Shown: positions 11,545 to 23,302 of the stretch, piece by piece | Layout: each line of letters opens with the position of its first letter | Numbering within the stretch: the first letter of the stretch is position 1 | DNA from: Armadillidium nasatum | Taxonomy: Eukaryota; Arthropoda; Malacostraca; Isopoda; Armadillidiidae | Assembly: GCA_009176605.1 (NCBI GenBank) | Contig: SEYY01002126.1 | Span: forward strand, 25,001 to 48,302 | Length of the DNA: 23,302 nt | Direction: 5' to 3' | Made by a program: the position numbers and the translations under genes | Notes under the pieces: generated by a model | The model's input: only the letters and a program-made list of their open reading frames with translations | The model's database searches: none | Told to the model about the DNA's origin: nothing

Positions 11545-12327
11545 AAATAGTAAAGTGAATTTTTTACATGTACAGGGTAAAAGAATTAAATTTAATTGTT
11601 AACCCAGTGAAAATTGTCTTTCTATAAGTTTACATTTGTTTTTTTCCTTGTATATGTTAATATCAAGAAAAGCAAAAGAAGAGTTCTTCTCTATTTCAAT
11701 GGTGAACTTGGTGTTAGGGTATTTTGAGCTGATATATTATAAAGACTTATCAATGTGGTCACTAGTTTCAAAGAGCAAAAAGAAAACATTAATATATCTT
11801 CTGTACAAAATGGGTCTGAATAAAGAGAGAGATTCATTGCCAAATTCATTTCATAACACATGAAGATATTGTTTAGGGAGGGAACTAATTGACTTCCCAT
11901 CACAATGCCATCAATTTGGTTATAAAATTTTCCATTAAACATGAATATTGTCTTTAGTAGATACATGAAGTAATTCTTTAAAACTTTATGTAAGCCACAG
12001 CCTGTAGAAGAATTTTCAAATAATACGCTTAAAATAATTTCTAATGTTTCATCCAGTGGCACATTGTGAATAAGTCTAGTACATCAAAACTTACCATGAC
12101 ATATTTATCAACATTCGAAAGTTTAACAATTTCATTTACAAAAGAAAATGTTTTCTTAATGGAATAGGTATTATTAGTTAAATTTTCTAAGTTTACCTTT
12201 AGTAAAATTTTATAATTTATCGTACCATTGGCAGATAATATTGGAGAAATTGGGTGATCAGGCTTATGAAACTTTGGTAGTGTATATAAAATTCCTCATG
12301 TTGCAAACAATGAATAGGATTAATCAT
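11545..12327 (-). mobile_element. Penelope-like element reverse transcriptase fragment, copy b
   Basis: On the minus strand the 5' part reads YTLPKFHKPDHPISPILSANG, then TYSIKKTFSFVNEIVKL, then the motif A region VSFDVLDLFT. Next comes VPLDETLEI in a shifted frame (about 1 nt lost near 12063-12066), then FNGKFYNQIDGIVMGSQLVPSLNNIF. These are the ordered RT landmarks of Penelope-like elements (LPKIHKP, PLRPILS, SFDVxSLFTNVPLDET, QxDGVAMGSPLGP). The following YxDD segment is present but mutated and shifted. The distal part, 11545-11815, is an inverted copy of 12353-12605. Non-functional. Confidence 0.88.
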
Positions 12328-12346
12328 ATTAGTAATCATTACTAAT
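12328..12346. repeat. Palindrome at the Penelope head-to-head junction
   Basis: ATTAGTAATCATTACTAAT is a perfect 9-bp inverted repeat around a single C. It lies exactly between the minus-strand copy (b) and the plus-strand copy (c). Confidence 0.9.
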
Positions 12347-13250
12347 CATACCCATTTTGTACAGAAGATATATTGATGATTCCTTTTTGCTTTTTGAATC
12401 TAGTGACTACATTGATGTGTTTTTTCAATATACCAACTCAAAACATCCTATGATCAAGTTTACCATTGAAATAGAGAAGAACTCTTCTTTGTTTTGTTTT
12501 TTTATATTAACATATTCAAGGAAAAAAAAACATTAGAAACTAATGTTTATAGAAAGCCAACTTTCACTGAGTTAACTAAATTTTCATCCCGTTCATGTAC
12601 AAAATTAACAATTAAAATTTTTTGGTAGAGCATACAAAATTTCAATATATTTTAACCTCTCAAGAAAACTAGACTTAAATCATTATTCTTAAAGAACGAG
12701 TTACCAGAATTTTTAAGAAGAATCCCCAGCTAAGTTAATGGCAGCTAAAGATATCCCATATATAAAATTACCTTTCATGGTAAGACTGGAATATGAATTT
12801 AGAAGAAAACTAGAAGACCTTTTGAAAAGAAATTTCCTTCAATTCAAACTTAGGTTAAAATTTACTAATAACAAAATTGGAAAATTCTTATCATTTTTAA
12901 AGAAAAATTGTTCATCTGTCATATACAAATAAAAATGCAGTGACTGTTAGACCATCTACGTAAGGAAGACCATTCACTGTCTTTCCACAAGTATTGCCAA
13001 ACATAAAGGTATCTCCTTTAGAACTTTAGATGAACTACACCATCCCCCTTATTTGACAAAAAATGTCTCCTTTCCAAAGTAATCACTGTTTATAGGATAG
13101 TAAATTCAAAAATTTAGGCTCGCACAGAAGAGTCTGATCTTCAAATATTGGAATCTATATATTTGCCATACTGAACCTAATTGAAATGAAATCTCACACT
13201 CAGACACAATCCTTCTTTTGAAGTTTAAATTTTTTTCATTTTAGCTTTTT
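12347..13250 (+). mobile_element. Penelope-like element fragment (RT palm, thumb, GIY-YIG endonuclease), copy c
   Basis: The fragment starts abruptly inside the RT palm with YRRYIDDSFLLFESSDYIDVFF (YxDD box). It continues through HPMIKFTIEIEKNSS and NVYRKPTFTELTKF, then a thumb/linker with multiple breaks. From about 12900 comes the endonuclease region, SSVIYK, KCSDC, IYVRKTI, LSTSIAKHKGISFRTLDEL and, near 13140, ILESIY. These resemble the GIY-YIG blocks VYKCxxC, YVGKT, RxxEHK and LESxY of Penelope-like elements. Stops and shifts are frequent, and everything upstream of the palm is missing. The fragment ends about 190 bp before the first BAG6 exon seen. Confidence 0.88.
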
Positions 13251-13300
13251 TTCTGTTTATTGATGTTATTTTTATATATACTTTTATATAATGGTAGAAG

Positions 13301-13403
<103 letters not shown>

Positions 13404-13437
13404 GATTGTCTTATGCTTTTTTTGTTTGTTGTTTCAG

Positions 13438-13528
13438 GATATAATTTGTTGTTGTAACCTAAAACATGATAGACGTGACAGTCAAAACTCTAGACTCACA
13501 GAATCATAGATATTCTGTCCCAGATGAC
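13438..13528 (+). CDS. BAG6: BAG6 coding exon 1 (5'UTR end, start codon, first UBL strands)
   Basis: The T-rich acceptor TTTGTTTGTTGTTTCAG ends at 13437 and the donor GAC|GTAAGT starts at 13529. Translation starts at ATG 13466; an in-frame TAA at 13460-13462, an A at -3, and conservation from the second residue on fix this start. It encodes 21 residues, [20 protein letters not shown] plus D, ending in phase 0. VKTLDSQ is a signature of the first beta strands of the BAG6 ubiquitin-like domain (human LVKTLDSQTRTF). The exon is closely flanked by (TA)n arrays at 13302-13401 and 13557-13649. Confidence 0.93.
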
Positions 13529-13553
13529 GTAAGTGCACTCTATATGAAATGAA

Positions 13554-13655
<102 letters not shown>

Positions 13656-13810
13656 TGAAAAGTTAATTATTATGCATTGAACTATTTTAGGTGTATACCA
13701 CCAGTTTAATATTTTTTTTTTTTTTTTAAAATATTTACTGCAAAATATATGGAAGGATGAATTTTAAAAGATTTTTGTGTAACTATGGTTGTAGTTTATT
13801 AGATTGTAAG

Positions 13811-15275
<1,465 letters not shown>

Positions 15276-15315
<40 letters not shown>

Positions 15316-15316
15316 A

Positions 15317-15393
<77 letters not shown>
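15276..15393. repeat. (TA)n microsatellite 13, interrupted
   Basis: About 118 bp of TA repeats with four ATTATAT or ATAATAT interruptions. It sits between the 5' truncation of the LINE fragment and the 3' end of the mariner remnant. Confidence 0.96.
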
Positions 15394-15397
<4 letters not shown>

Positions 15398-15960
15398 GTG
15401 CCATTCAAAATTTATCTAACCTTTGACTATGAAATACATAATTATAAAATTTATTCACTCGAGTCTCTGAAATTCCCATTATCCTTCAGAGTAGTCCCCC
15501 TGTGACTGCGCATACTTCTCTCCTACAGTGCCATCATTGTGGAAGCATTTTTGGATGGCCCTCATTTGGAATAGAGTTTAGTGGGTTTGTCGCATTTCTG
15601 ATAATACCTTCTCATGTCTGAAATTGTATACTTTTCAGTTTGGGGAACATTCAAAAATCACCTTAGTTATATCAGAAGAATGGGGAGCAAGAAAAACCTG
15701 ATAGTATTGGGCATAGCTAAGTAAGCTTGAATAAGTTGTGAAGAATGGGTGGGTGCATTGTCATGATATAACTATTTAATATTCACCATTTACAAGTCAG
15801 ATTGTTTCCTGGTTACTATCATGAAAAAAATGAGGACCTTCATAAAAAACTCTTTAGTAATTTTTTGGCATTCAGGTGCATACTTTTGATGCTCATTCCC
15901 AAAAGTCTAATTTCTAATAGCTTCTCCTAAGGTATTACCCAGGGTTTTGGAAAACGTTGT
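15394..15960 (-). pseudogene. mariner-type transposase remnant
   Basis: The minus strand contains the second catalytic motif region HDNAPTHSSQLIQAYL (15765 downwards). It is followed, across shifts, by a degraded HSSD segment (standing for the YSPDLAP block) and TTCCCCAAACTGAAAA (FPKLK). The C-terminal text has CFHNDGTVGEKY- and SEG..GNFRDSSE-like blocks, with a stop at 15451-15453. This order (HDNAP, SPDLAPCDFFLFPKLK, CFQQW, YFEGD) is that of mariner DD34D transposases. The N-terminal DNA-binding domain and first aspartate were not found. The outer end TTAAGTGCCATTCAAAATTT (15394-15413) is a candidate 3' terminal inverted repeat next to TA. Confidence 0.75.
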
Positions 15961-17571
<1,611 letters not shown>

Positions 17572-17689
17572 GTAAGCTTATACTTTTCACTTTGATTTAT
17601 TCATTCTATAGTATCAAATTTCTTTTAAAGTAAAATGATTAAAATAATAATGAAGTTAATATTGCTTAACATGTATTTATTTCTTTTAG

Positions 17690-17839
17690 ATGTTCATGAG
17701 AAGGTTATTCATTTGGTTATGCGTGCTCCCCCTCCCCTTTCAACTAGAGGGGGAGACAGACGTGCTAATGGAACAGCAGCCAGTAATGACTCTAATACTG
17801 GAGCCAGTGGTAGTCCTGGAGCTCATTTTAGACAAAGAA
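17690..17839 (+). CDS. BAG6: BAG6 exon 3 (end of UBL, Gly/Asn-rich linker)
   Basis: The acceptor TTTCTTTTAG ends at 17689 and the donor A|GTAAGC starts at 17840. With the last base of exon 2 the first codon is Asn, giving NVHEKVIHLVMRAPPP. This is the last UBL strand and the VIHLVxRAPP motif conserved in BAG6 (human VGGKVIHLVERAPP). The rest is a low-complexity linker rich in Gly, Ser, Asn and Arg. It ends in phase 1, matching exon 4. Confidence 0.93.
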
Positions 17840-18145
17840 GTAAGCTATATTTGCAGCTTTTGTTGTTACTTTCATTTTCTTAAGGAAATACAGTACTTTT
17901 ATATTTATATGCCTAAATTCTACTCTGATATAGGTAAATTTGATTGGTCTGACCTTGATTAGGAAAATTGAACCTCCTTATCTTAAATATATATTTTCAT
18001 TTCTTTTATTTGTAGAAATAAAATATGAACAGCACAGTCAAAACTTTTTTTAGTTCCTCATCCCTATTAGAATGATTATAATTCACTTAGAGAACAGAAT
18101 CAAAAATGATTTTTATCAATCAAATTTTTTATCTTTTTCTATAAG

Positions 18146-18319
18146 TGCGAGCTAATCAAGGGCCAAGTTCTTCAGGTGTACGACTCCAACAAGCAAAATC
18201 AATGCTTGATAAAGCAGCAGAAGTAATAGGTCGTTTAGAAGCAGGGAACTGCGTCGGGTATTTCTACAGCTGAACAGCAGCAGGCATCGTCAAGCCAAGA
18301 TTCTGTTCCAGATGAGCAG
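18146..18319 (+). CDS. BAG6: BAG6 exon 4 (conserved helix), with apparent 1-nt insertion
   Basis: The acceptor TCTATAAG ends at 18145 and the donor CAG|GTTTGT starts at 18320. It encodes MRANQGPSSSG, then VRLQQAKSMLDKAAEVIGRL. The latter matches the conserved BAG6 helix after the UBL (human RVRLVMAQHMIRDIQTLLSRM). After Glu-Ala-Gly the frame breaks at GGG 18244-18246. The literal frame meets TGA at 18271-18273, whereas removing one G gives an open, Gln/Ser-rich continuation (STAEQQQASSSQDSVPDEQ) that reaches the donor in phase 0, as exon 5 requires. A sequencing or assembly error is the likeliest cause; a real null allele is possible. Confidence 0.88.
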
Positions 18320-18438
18320 GTTTGTTTCGAAACTCAATATCGTTCTAGCATTGTATATTTTTGTTGAATTATAATTACAGATAAATTTTAGATTGCCCTT
18401 TAATTTTTAAAATTACGAATAATATTCATTACTTATAG

Positions 18439-18653
18439 CCAGTTGCTAGTGGAAGCTCAAACTCTGGCGGTGAACCTATGGAGACATCAGGAACTTCAAC
18501 TCCAGCTGTCAATGGCAAAAGCAGCAGTTCTAAATCATCAGATCAGCCTCAGGAAGATTCCAGTGAAAATAATACCCCTCAAAGACAGGAAGAGCAGCAA
18601 GCAGTACCACAAGAGCTTGAAGCCCTTTATCAAGAAATGGATGCTCTTAATAG
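18439..18653 (+). CDS. BAG6: BAG6 exon 5 (Ser/Gln/Glu-rich linker)
   Basis: The acceptor TACTTATAG ends at 18438 and the donor AG|GTAAGT starts at 18654. The 71 codons plus 2 nt start [20 protein letters not shown] and end [14 protein letters not shown]. Composition is disordered (Ser, Gln, Glu, Pro), as in the acidic/proline-rich linker of BAG6. The only ordered-looking part is the final short acidic helix. Phase 2 at the donor fits the single base C that opens exon 6. The donor is followed at once by a (TA)n array. Confidence 0.85.
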
Positions 18654-18657
18654 GTAA

Positions 18658-18785
<128 letters not shown>

Positions 18786-19041
18786 GTTAGTGGGTCAGTC
18801 CACGATGCCAATTGACCCAAAAAATTTGAAGTGACACCTACTTACTTTGATTTTTACAATAATTTTCACTTGTTTCTCCCATCAAGTTATTTATTCAGGT
18901 AAACATTTTCCTCCCCTGGGAAAATTTACCCTTTCATTAATTTTTTTTGACATTTATAGTTGTCTTATTTTTTTAGCATTGTAAAAATTTATATCTGAGC
19001 TGATTAAAATAATTATTCAAAATATTTATATAATTTTATAG

Positions 19042-19463
19042 CATGGATCCGCCTATGATGGAGGGAGGCCACTTGATGACTTCTATTGGAAACCCAATAA
19101 TGGGAGCTATTAGCAATAGTTTACAAGGTGGCCTTTTTCAGGCTGCCTCTGCAGCCTTTGTATCAGCCTTGTCTTCAATGGGATCAAATCCTACTAGTTC
19201 CTCATCAAATACTACTACAACTACTTCAACTTCTGCCCCAGCTATCTCAAGAACTTCCAGTTCTACTACAGCCACCAGCAGTAGCTCAATAGCTTCTTCA
19301 ACTACTGTAGGCTCGAATTCAGCTTCTTTGGCATCATCTAGTCAAGCTGGTTCATCTGGCTCTTCTGAACAGTCAGCCCCTCCTTCCCGTTCAACGGAGG
19401 GATCTCCATCTTCGGGTAATCATCCCCTTAGTGGAGTAAGAGGCATAACTGTAAGGATAACAA
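19042..19463 (+). CDS. BAG6: BAG6 exon 6 (Met/Gly helix and Ser/Thr-rich tract)
   Basis: The acceptor AATTTTATAG ends at 19041. The first base completes Ser, followed by MDPPMMEGGHLMTSIGNPIM and GAISNSLQGGLFQAASAAFV, a small-residue amphipathic stretch. A long Ser/Thr/Ala/Pro tract follows to about 19430. The preferred donor A|GTAAGA at 19464 is phase 1 and joins exon 7 as ...VRIT-N-RGSQRSP. The frame stays open to a stop at 19547-19549, with two further donors in the same phase (19506 and 19530). The Ser/Thr tract has no counterpart I could align to the vertebrate protein; the exon is assigned by phase and position. Confidence 0.78.
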
Positions 19464-19549
19464 GTAAGAGAAAAAATGTAGTCGCTGTTAATGTATTTTC
19501 TAAAGGTATTATTTTCATTGCAATGATGGGTAAGATTCATAACTGTTAG

Positions 19550-21116
<1,567 letters not shown>

Positions 21117-21733
21117 GTTGGTAAAACTAAATGCTTTTTAAATGTAGTTATCAGAGCAGCTTTCACAGGAGAAAATAATTTATACCCTGAGTTCTCAGGA
21201 CTAATATTTATTCAAATGATTTTAAAATTCATTTTCATTTAAATTGAGTAACTTTGTATTTTCTTTAGGAACATTATTAATTGGTAATTAGCTTATCCCG
21301 AACTTTTAACTAAAGAAGCTGCCGATTAAGATAAATTGAAATTTATTAATCTTTTTATTAAATTTTTTTTTTTTTTTTCTTGTCAGTGATTTAAATATTG
21401 TACATTATATTCGTTATTAATATTAAATGAGAATTTTTAGCGCAGTAACAGTGGTAATAAGATTTCATTTACTAATTTTATGAATAATGGTAGAATTTAA
21501 TATCATAAATAGATTTTATATATTTATAGTTCAGTAGGATTCTTATAATAATCCAATTAAATTCAATAATTAACGAGTATTTATTTAAAATTTTTGTAAA
21601 AAAATGCTCTTATTTTAGTACAAGGGTGCAAAACATGCCCTCGTGATTTCATATATTGTATTATTATTATTTTAGAAAGTTTTCATAAACACTTGATTAT
21701 TTTAATATTTTTTTGAATTGTATTTACTAGCAG

Positions 21734-21907
21734 AATAGTAGACAACTTCGTGATGATCAGTTGGTGGTATGGCGTGTATCTTCAGCGATGCATTATATAT
21801 CTCACGCTTTACATGCAATTAGCGATATAATGATTGACCTTAGAAGAAATCCTCCAAGACAGTTAAGAGCAAGACCTTTCATTATTCCACAGCCAGCACT
21901 CGTTCAG
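21734..21907 (+). CDS. BAG6: BAG6 exon 8 (conserved helical domain continued)
   Basis: The acceptor is TTTACTAG-CAG, a tandem NAGNAG; starting after CAG gives 58 codons, and starting three bases earlier adds one Gln. It encodes NSRQLRDDQLVVWRVSSAMH, then YISHALHAISDIMIDLRRNP and PRQLRARPFIIPQPALVQ. It aligns with the human segment EDQRLINLVGESLRLLGNTF..LSDLRCNL..TPPRHLHVVRPM. The donor CAG|GTGAGT at 21908 is strong and phase 0. Confidence 0.92.
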
Positions 21908-22429
21908 GTGAGTCCACAGTTTTTAAAATTTTTTTTGAAGATTCCTACAAGTAAAACTTTATTTCCTTGTCATTTTGGTCTTTGGAAAAGTAAAATTCAT
22001 GGATATTTTTTTTTTAAAATCTCGTTCTCTAGTATTTAGGATTGAAAATATTTTGTTTAAAGAATCACAAATATAGGGGTAATGGTTTAAAACCTACCTC
22101 CCATACTTTATATATTAACAGTACATCTATTTTTCAATGGTTAATAGAAAAGAACAGTTATAAATATTAGGCATGGATGTTTAATTTAGATTTTTTTTTG
22201 TCTCTCGCGACATAGTTCAATATATTTTTAATATAATGAAAATAAGGATGCAGTCTATTTGTTTAAAGCAATCATTTTAGTATTTATTTGGATTAATAGA
22301 ATGAACTTATTTTTAATTTACGCATATTTAAATAAAAGTAAATGTTTTTGTATTTTTAAATTTCATAGTACTGTTGCTCAATAGTTCCATTTTGATATAT
22401 ATTGTTAGCAATATAGCGCAACTTTATAC
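21908..22429. other. BAG6 intron 8, no recognised feature
   Basis: AT-rich intron sequence with T runs near 22001 and 22190. The 92-codon frame at 21761-22039 is exon 8 read through its donor. Confidence 0.55.
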
Positions 22430-22690
22430 TACCAACAGAAGAAAACAAAATTTAATAGTTGTAGTAAAACTCACTGTTGATGTTGAGTCCACTGGTGTGT
22501 TGATGATCTTCAGCGATGATCGTTGTTGTGCGTGGCGTCGTCCTCTTCAACTGGACAATATTGGGAAGTTGAATTTCTATTGTGATCTGACTTTTTTTTC
22601 GAACGGAAGTCCTCAGGACCTCTGCTAGGGCAGTGTGGATCAATAAAAGGAACAGCTTCGGCAGATTGAAAAACAAAAAAAAAAAAAAAT
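22430..22690. other. Unassigned coding-like block in BAG6 intron 8
   Basis: This block is less AT-rich than its surroundings and is open on both strands. Plus strand: a frame ends at TAG (22627-22629), followed by AATAAA at about 22641-22646 and an A-rich run at about 22671-22689, the layout of a retroposed mRNA 3' end. Minus strand: a frame reads SQITIEIQLPNIVQLKRTTP, TTTIIAEDHQHTSGLNINS and ends at the good donor CAACA|GTGAGT (22474-22473 on the minus strand). The A tract serves there as a T-rich stretch upstream of the block. I do not recognise either product and cannot choose between the readings. Confidence 0.4.
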
Positions 22691-22707
22691 CGTTTAATTG
22701 TTGAAAG

Positions 22708-22824
22708 ATGGCTAAGGAATATGAACAAGAAATAATGATGTTATCAGAGTTCGAGCAGAACAATAAAGAAAGATCTGTTCATGAAGAACAACGCAGAACA
22801 GGGAGTTGGGTTGTAAAGAACTGA
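22708..22824 (+). other. Short 38-codon open frame, unsupported as a gene
   Basis: ATG at 22708 opens MAKEYEQEIMMLSEFEQNNK followed by a charged tail, ending at TGA 22822-22824. The glutamate/glutamine-rich composition is less AT-driven than the neighbours. There is no homology I recognise, no splice context, and it lies in a BAG6 intron just after the A-rich run. It may be part of the same inserted block as 22430-22690. Confidence 0.25.
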
Positions 22825-22875
22825 CGGGTATGTTGGTTTCTTAATGACTGTTTGTCAATTAAGAAGACACCCGTC
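22823..22875. repeat. Two-tier inverted repeat
   Basis: GACGGGT (22823-22829) pairs with ACCCGTC (22869-22875). Inside it TTCTTAAT (22838-22845) pairs with ATTAAGAA (22858-22865). Spacers differ on the two sides (8 and 3 nt). Confidence 0.8.
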
Positions 22876-23263
22876 GTCAATTCAATAAAAGAAGGAGAAC
22901 TAGGAAGTTGACTGATGATTTTAGTAGTCCAGATTTGAAACTAAAAATCAGAAAAATTTATAAGATATTTTGATAAATTTATCAATTAAAACTTTTAAGA
23001 CAAATAATTGCATTAACTCACGTATTGGCCAGAGTGGTTGGCTCCAATACTTGAATTAAATCTTTATAGTTGAGAGTTTGTAAAGTTGTTAACTCTTGTA
23101 GTTTTATTTTCAACTTAATTTGTGATAGTTATTTTTATATCAAAGTAGAGTTAATTTTATGTTAAATTTTAAGTTATAAAGACAGGTACCTAGTGAAGAA
23201 AATAAAAATTAGAAAAACAAGCTACAAAAAATGTAATTTAATTATCTGTTAATATTGTTGTAG
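22876..23263. other. BAG6 intron 8, distal part, no recognised feature
   Basis: AT-rich sequence leading to a possible acceptor at 23261-23263; no repeat or coding identity recognised. Confidence 0.5.
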
Positions 23264-23302
23264 TCGAAATCCCTCTTCTTCTTCCATCCGAGGTCGATCA
23301 TC
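23264..23302 (+). CDS. Possible start of the next BAG6 exon (partial)
   Basis: TGTTAATATTGTTGTAG ends at 23263 and could be an acceptor. The following 39 nt are open in all frames and richer in C and G than the intron. In phase 0, as expected after exon 8, it reads SKSLFFFHPRSII. The phase that looks most BAG6-like (RNPSSSSIRGRS) would need an intervening exon ending in phase 2. The piece is too short to identify. Confidence 0.3.

Noticed and set aside
9050..13250. Hammerhead ribozyme linked to the Penelope-like pieces
   Set aside because: CTGATGA occurs at about 9812 but without the matching GAAA strand and stems; no convincing core was found by eye.

Overview
The window looks like genomic DNA from an arthropod, most likely a decapod crustacean. 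This is an inference from four things seen together: very AT-rich sequence, about eighteen long and nearly pure (TA)n arrays (roughly 9% of the window), small exons in large introns, and decayed LINE, Penelope-like and mariner copies. No bacterial or organellar features are present.

The one host gene I can support is the 5' part of BAG6 (Scythe/BAT3), on the plus strand from 13438 to the right edge. Eight exons are readable: 13438-13528 (5'UTR end and start codon), about 17454-17571, 17690-17839, 18146-18319, 18439-18653, 19042-19463, 20959-21116 and 21734-21907. Their splice phases agree throughout, apart from one apparent 1-nt insertion in exon 4 and a missing AG at the exon 2 acceptor. Together they encode about 490 residues: the N-terminal ubiquitin-like domain, a low-complexity Ser/Thr/Gln/Pro linker, and the conserved LQPFLQxYY and arginine-rich helical blocks. 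The C-terminal half, including the BAG-like domain, lies beyond the window.

The left 13 kb is intergenic or 5' intronic and packed with repeat remnants. In order these are: a non-LTR RT fragment (+, 1275-1640); a 5'-truncated, frameshifted Ty3-type pol (-, 1645-3137); a family of long foldback repeats (3475-5175); a 313-bp element with 27-bp inverted ends inside (TA)n (6229-6541); interleaved direct and inverted repeats (6572-7865); a short repeat tailed by (TA)n (7929-8051); a hairpin array (9050-9490); and three pieces of one Penelope-like element family (9530-9835 -, 11545-12327 -, 12347-13250 +), two of them joined head-to-head at a palindrome.

Inside BAG6, intron 1 carries a jockey-like LINE fragment (-, 14560-15275) and a mariner transposase remnant (-, 15394-15960). 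Intron 6 carries the 3' end of the same LINE family (+, 20515-20809). In both LINE copies the 3' end runs straight into a (TA)n array, and the intron 6 array ends exactly at the AG of exon 7. Exons 1, 2, 5 and 7 all have a (TA)n array touching or very close to a splice site. The most interesting theme is therefore retrotransposon-tail microsatellites forming or crowding the splice sites of a conserved gene. I found no novel enzymatic or defence system.
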